A DNA stretch of 64,000 bases from Methylomonas sp. LW13 (GTDB lineage Bacteria; Pseudomonadota; Gammaproteobacteria; Methylococcales; Methylomonadaceae): positions 2,232,001-2,296,000 of the forward strand of contig NZ_CP033381.1 of NCBI RefSeq assembly GCF_016865255.1, read 5' to 3'. The position numbers were made by a program, and so were the translations under genes. The notes below the pieces were generated by a model. It was not told the origin of the DNA, did no database searches, and saw nothing but the letters and a program-made list of their open reading frames with translations. Below are positions 63,544 through 64,000 of the stretch, one piece after another (the first letter of the stretch is position 1; the number at the start of each line of letters is the position of its first letter).

Positions 63544-64000
63544 TTAAGGGCGGGGGCAATAAATTGATTCAGCGGCCTGTGGCGGTTGTTTTTGGCTAAG
63601 TGACTTTAGAGGTTGTTTCGCCCGCCGTTTTTGCAGCCAACGCACGACGCCGGTGATATACAACACCGGGCAAGCCAAACCCGCCAGCAACACCAAAATT
63701 CGTCCCGGCCAGCCGAAAGCGTGGCCACTATGCAAAGGCCATTGCCAATCGTAAAAGACATCGGCGTTCGAGCCGGTGCCGGAATCGTAGACTTTCAGAA
63801 TTTCGCCGCTGTATTGATCGACGGCAATATCCCGGTAGCCGACGAAGCGGCTTAATTCTGCGACGTCTCGTTTCATCACCCTAAACACATCCAGCCGGTC
63901 CTTCGGTGCGTTCAGCATCCATAGTCGGCCGGCAGGGTAGCTTTGCTGCACTATTGTTTCCACTTGCGCTAGGCTAATCGGCTGTTGTCCCGCTTTGGGT
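63544..64000 (-). CDS. PepSY-associated membrane protein (5' part off window)
   Basis: C-terminal part of a PepSY-TM family inner-membrane protein, about 151 codons to the right edge with the frame still open. Marks: RDIAVDQYSGEILKVYD (PepSY core), FYDWQWPLHSGHAFG and a membrane helix ILVLLAGLACPVLYITGVV followed by a basic tail. Family members are often iron-uptake-linked or ferric reductase-like. Neighbours beyond the edge would tell. Confidence 0.85.
   Translation of the reverse strand, partial: PKAGQQPISLAQVETIVQQSYPAGRLWMLNAPKDRLDVFRVMKRDVAELSRFVGYRDIAVDQYSGEILKVYDSGTGSNADVFYDWQWPLHSGHAFGWPGRILVLLAGLACPVLYITGVVRWLQKRRAKQPLKSLSQKQPPQAAESIYCPRP

Overview
The window looks like a chromosomal segment of an aerobic gammaproteobacterial methanotroph close to Methylomonas. 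Three things point there: a serine-cycle gene block (hydroxypyruvate reductase, serine-glyoxylate aminotransferase, malyl-CoA lyase, both malate-CoA ligase subunits), several exported proteins ending in the VPLPxAVWLF type of PEP-CTERM sorting tail, and a C30/C40-carotenoid-desaturase-like oxidoreductase. The genus is an inference from gene content; no rRNA, tRNA, CRISPR array or replication origin was seen.

Layout. (1) 0.4-6.0 kb: three VPLPA/PEP-CTERM exported proteins around a large MauG-like di-haem protein. (2) 6.0-8.5 kb: a scar made of the 3' end of a second hydroxypyruvate reductase gene joined to a decayed IS110 transposase, then an AT-rich secreted beta-helix-like protein. (3) 8.6-16.1 kb: serine-cycle genes; hprA and sgaA read leftward, mclA-mtkA-mtkB read rightward and end at a strong terminator; a degenerate J-domain membrane protein and a small exported protein sit between hprA and sgaA. 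(4) 16.1-25.2 kb: a 1406-residue SNF2-type helicase, a small repeat-containing secreted protein, a flavin-dependent halogenase-like enzyme, a Kef-type antiporter and a CrtI/CrtISO-like oxidoreductase. (5) 25.4-28.8 kb: accessory island with a REP-associated tyrosine transposase, an AT-rich Sll1717-type P-loop ATPase and a MazEF-like toxin-antitoxin pair, interspersed with REP-like palindromes; two 114-bp compound palindromes bracket the toxin-antitoxin pair. (6) 28.8-31.8 kb: DUF2130 coiled-coil protein and SulP anion transporter. (7) 32.2-35.9 kb: pgaB-pgaC-pgaD for poly-N-acetylglucosamine export without pgaA. (8) 35.9-40.5 kb: gcvR, bcp, and the oadG-oadA-oadB sodium-pumping oxaloacetate decarboxylase. 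(9) 40.5-51.9 kb: a surface-polysaccharide locus of glycosyltransferases, flippase, methyltransferases, a nucleotide-sugar dehydratase and an aminotransferase, with a markedly AT-rich core (about 43.7-48.2 kb). (10) 51.9-58.3 kb: leftward genes for YgiQ, a spermidine-synthase-like protein, a glutathione transferase and an uncharacterised set around an amine-oxidase-like flavoprotein. (11) 58.5-64 kb: two small exported proteins, a DUF2760-Hsp70 pair, an OmpA-like lipoprotein with a Gln/Tyr/Pro-rich tail, and a PepSY membrane protein running off the right edge.

How the parts work together: block 3 is a coherent formaldehyde/C1 assimilation branch that cleaves malyl-CoA to acetyl-CoA and glyoxylate and recycles glyoxylate through serine and glycerate; GcvR and the sodium-pumping decarboxylase connect to glycine and C4-acid metabolism. 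Blocks 7 and 9 build surface polysaccharides. The most notable non-housekeeping structures are the transposase/palindrome/toxin-antitoxin island and the association of a MauG-like enzyme with VPLPA-CTERM substrates.
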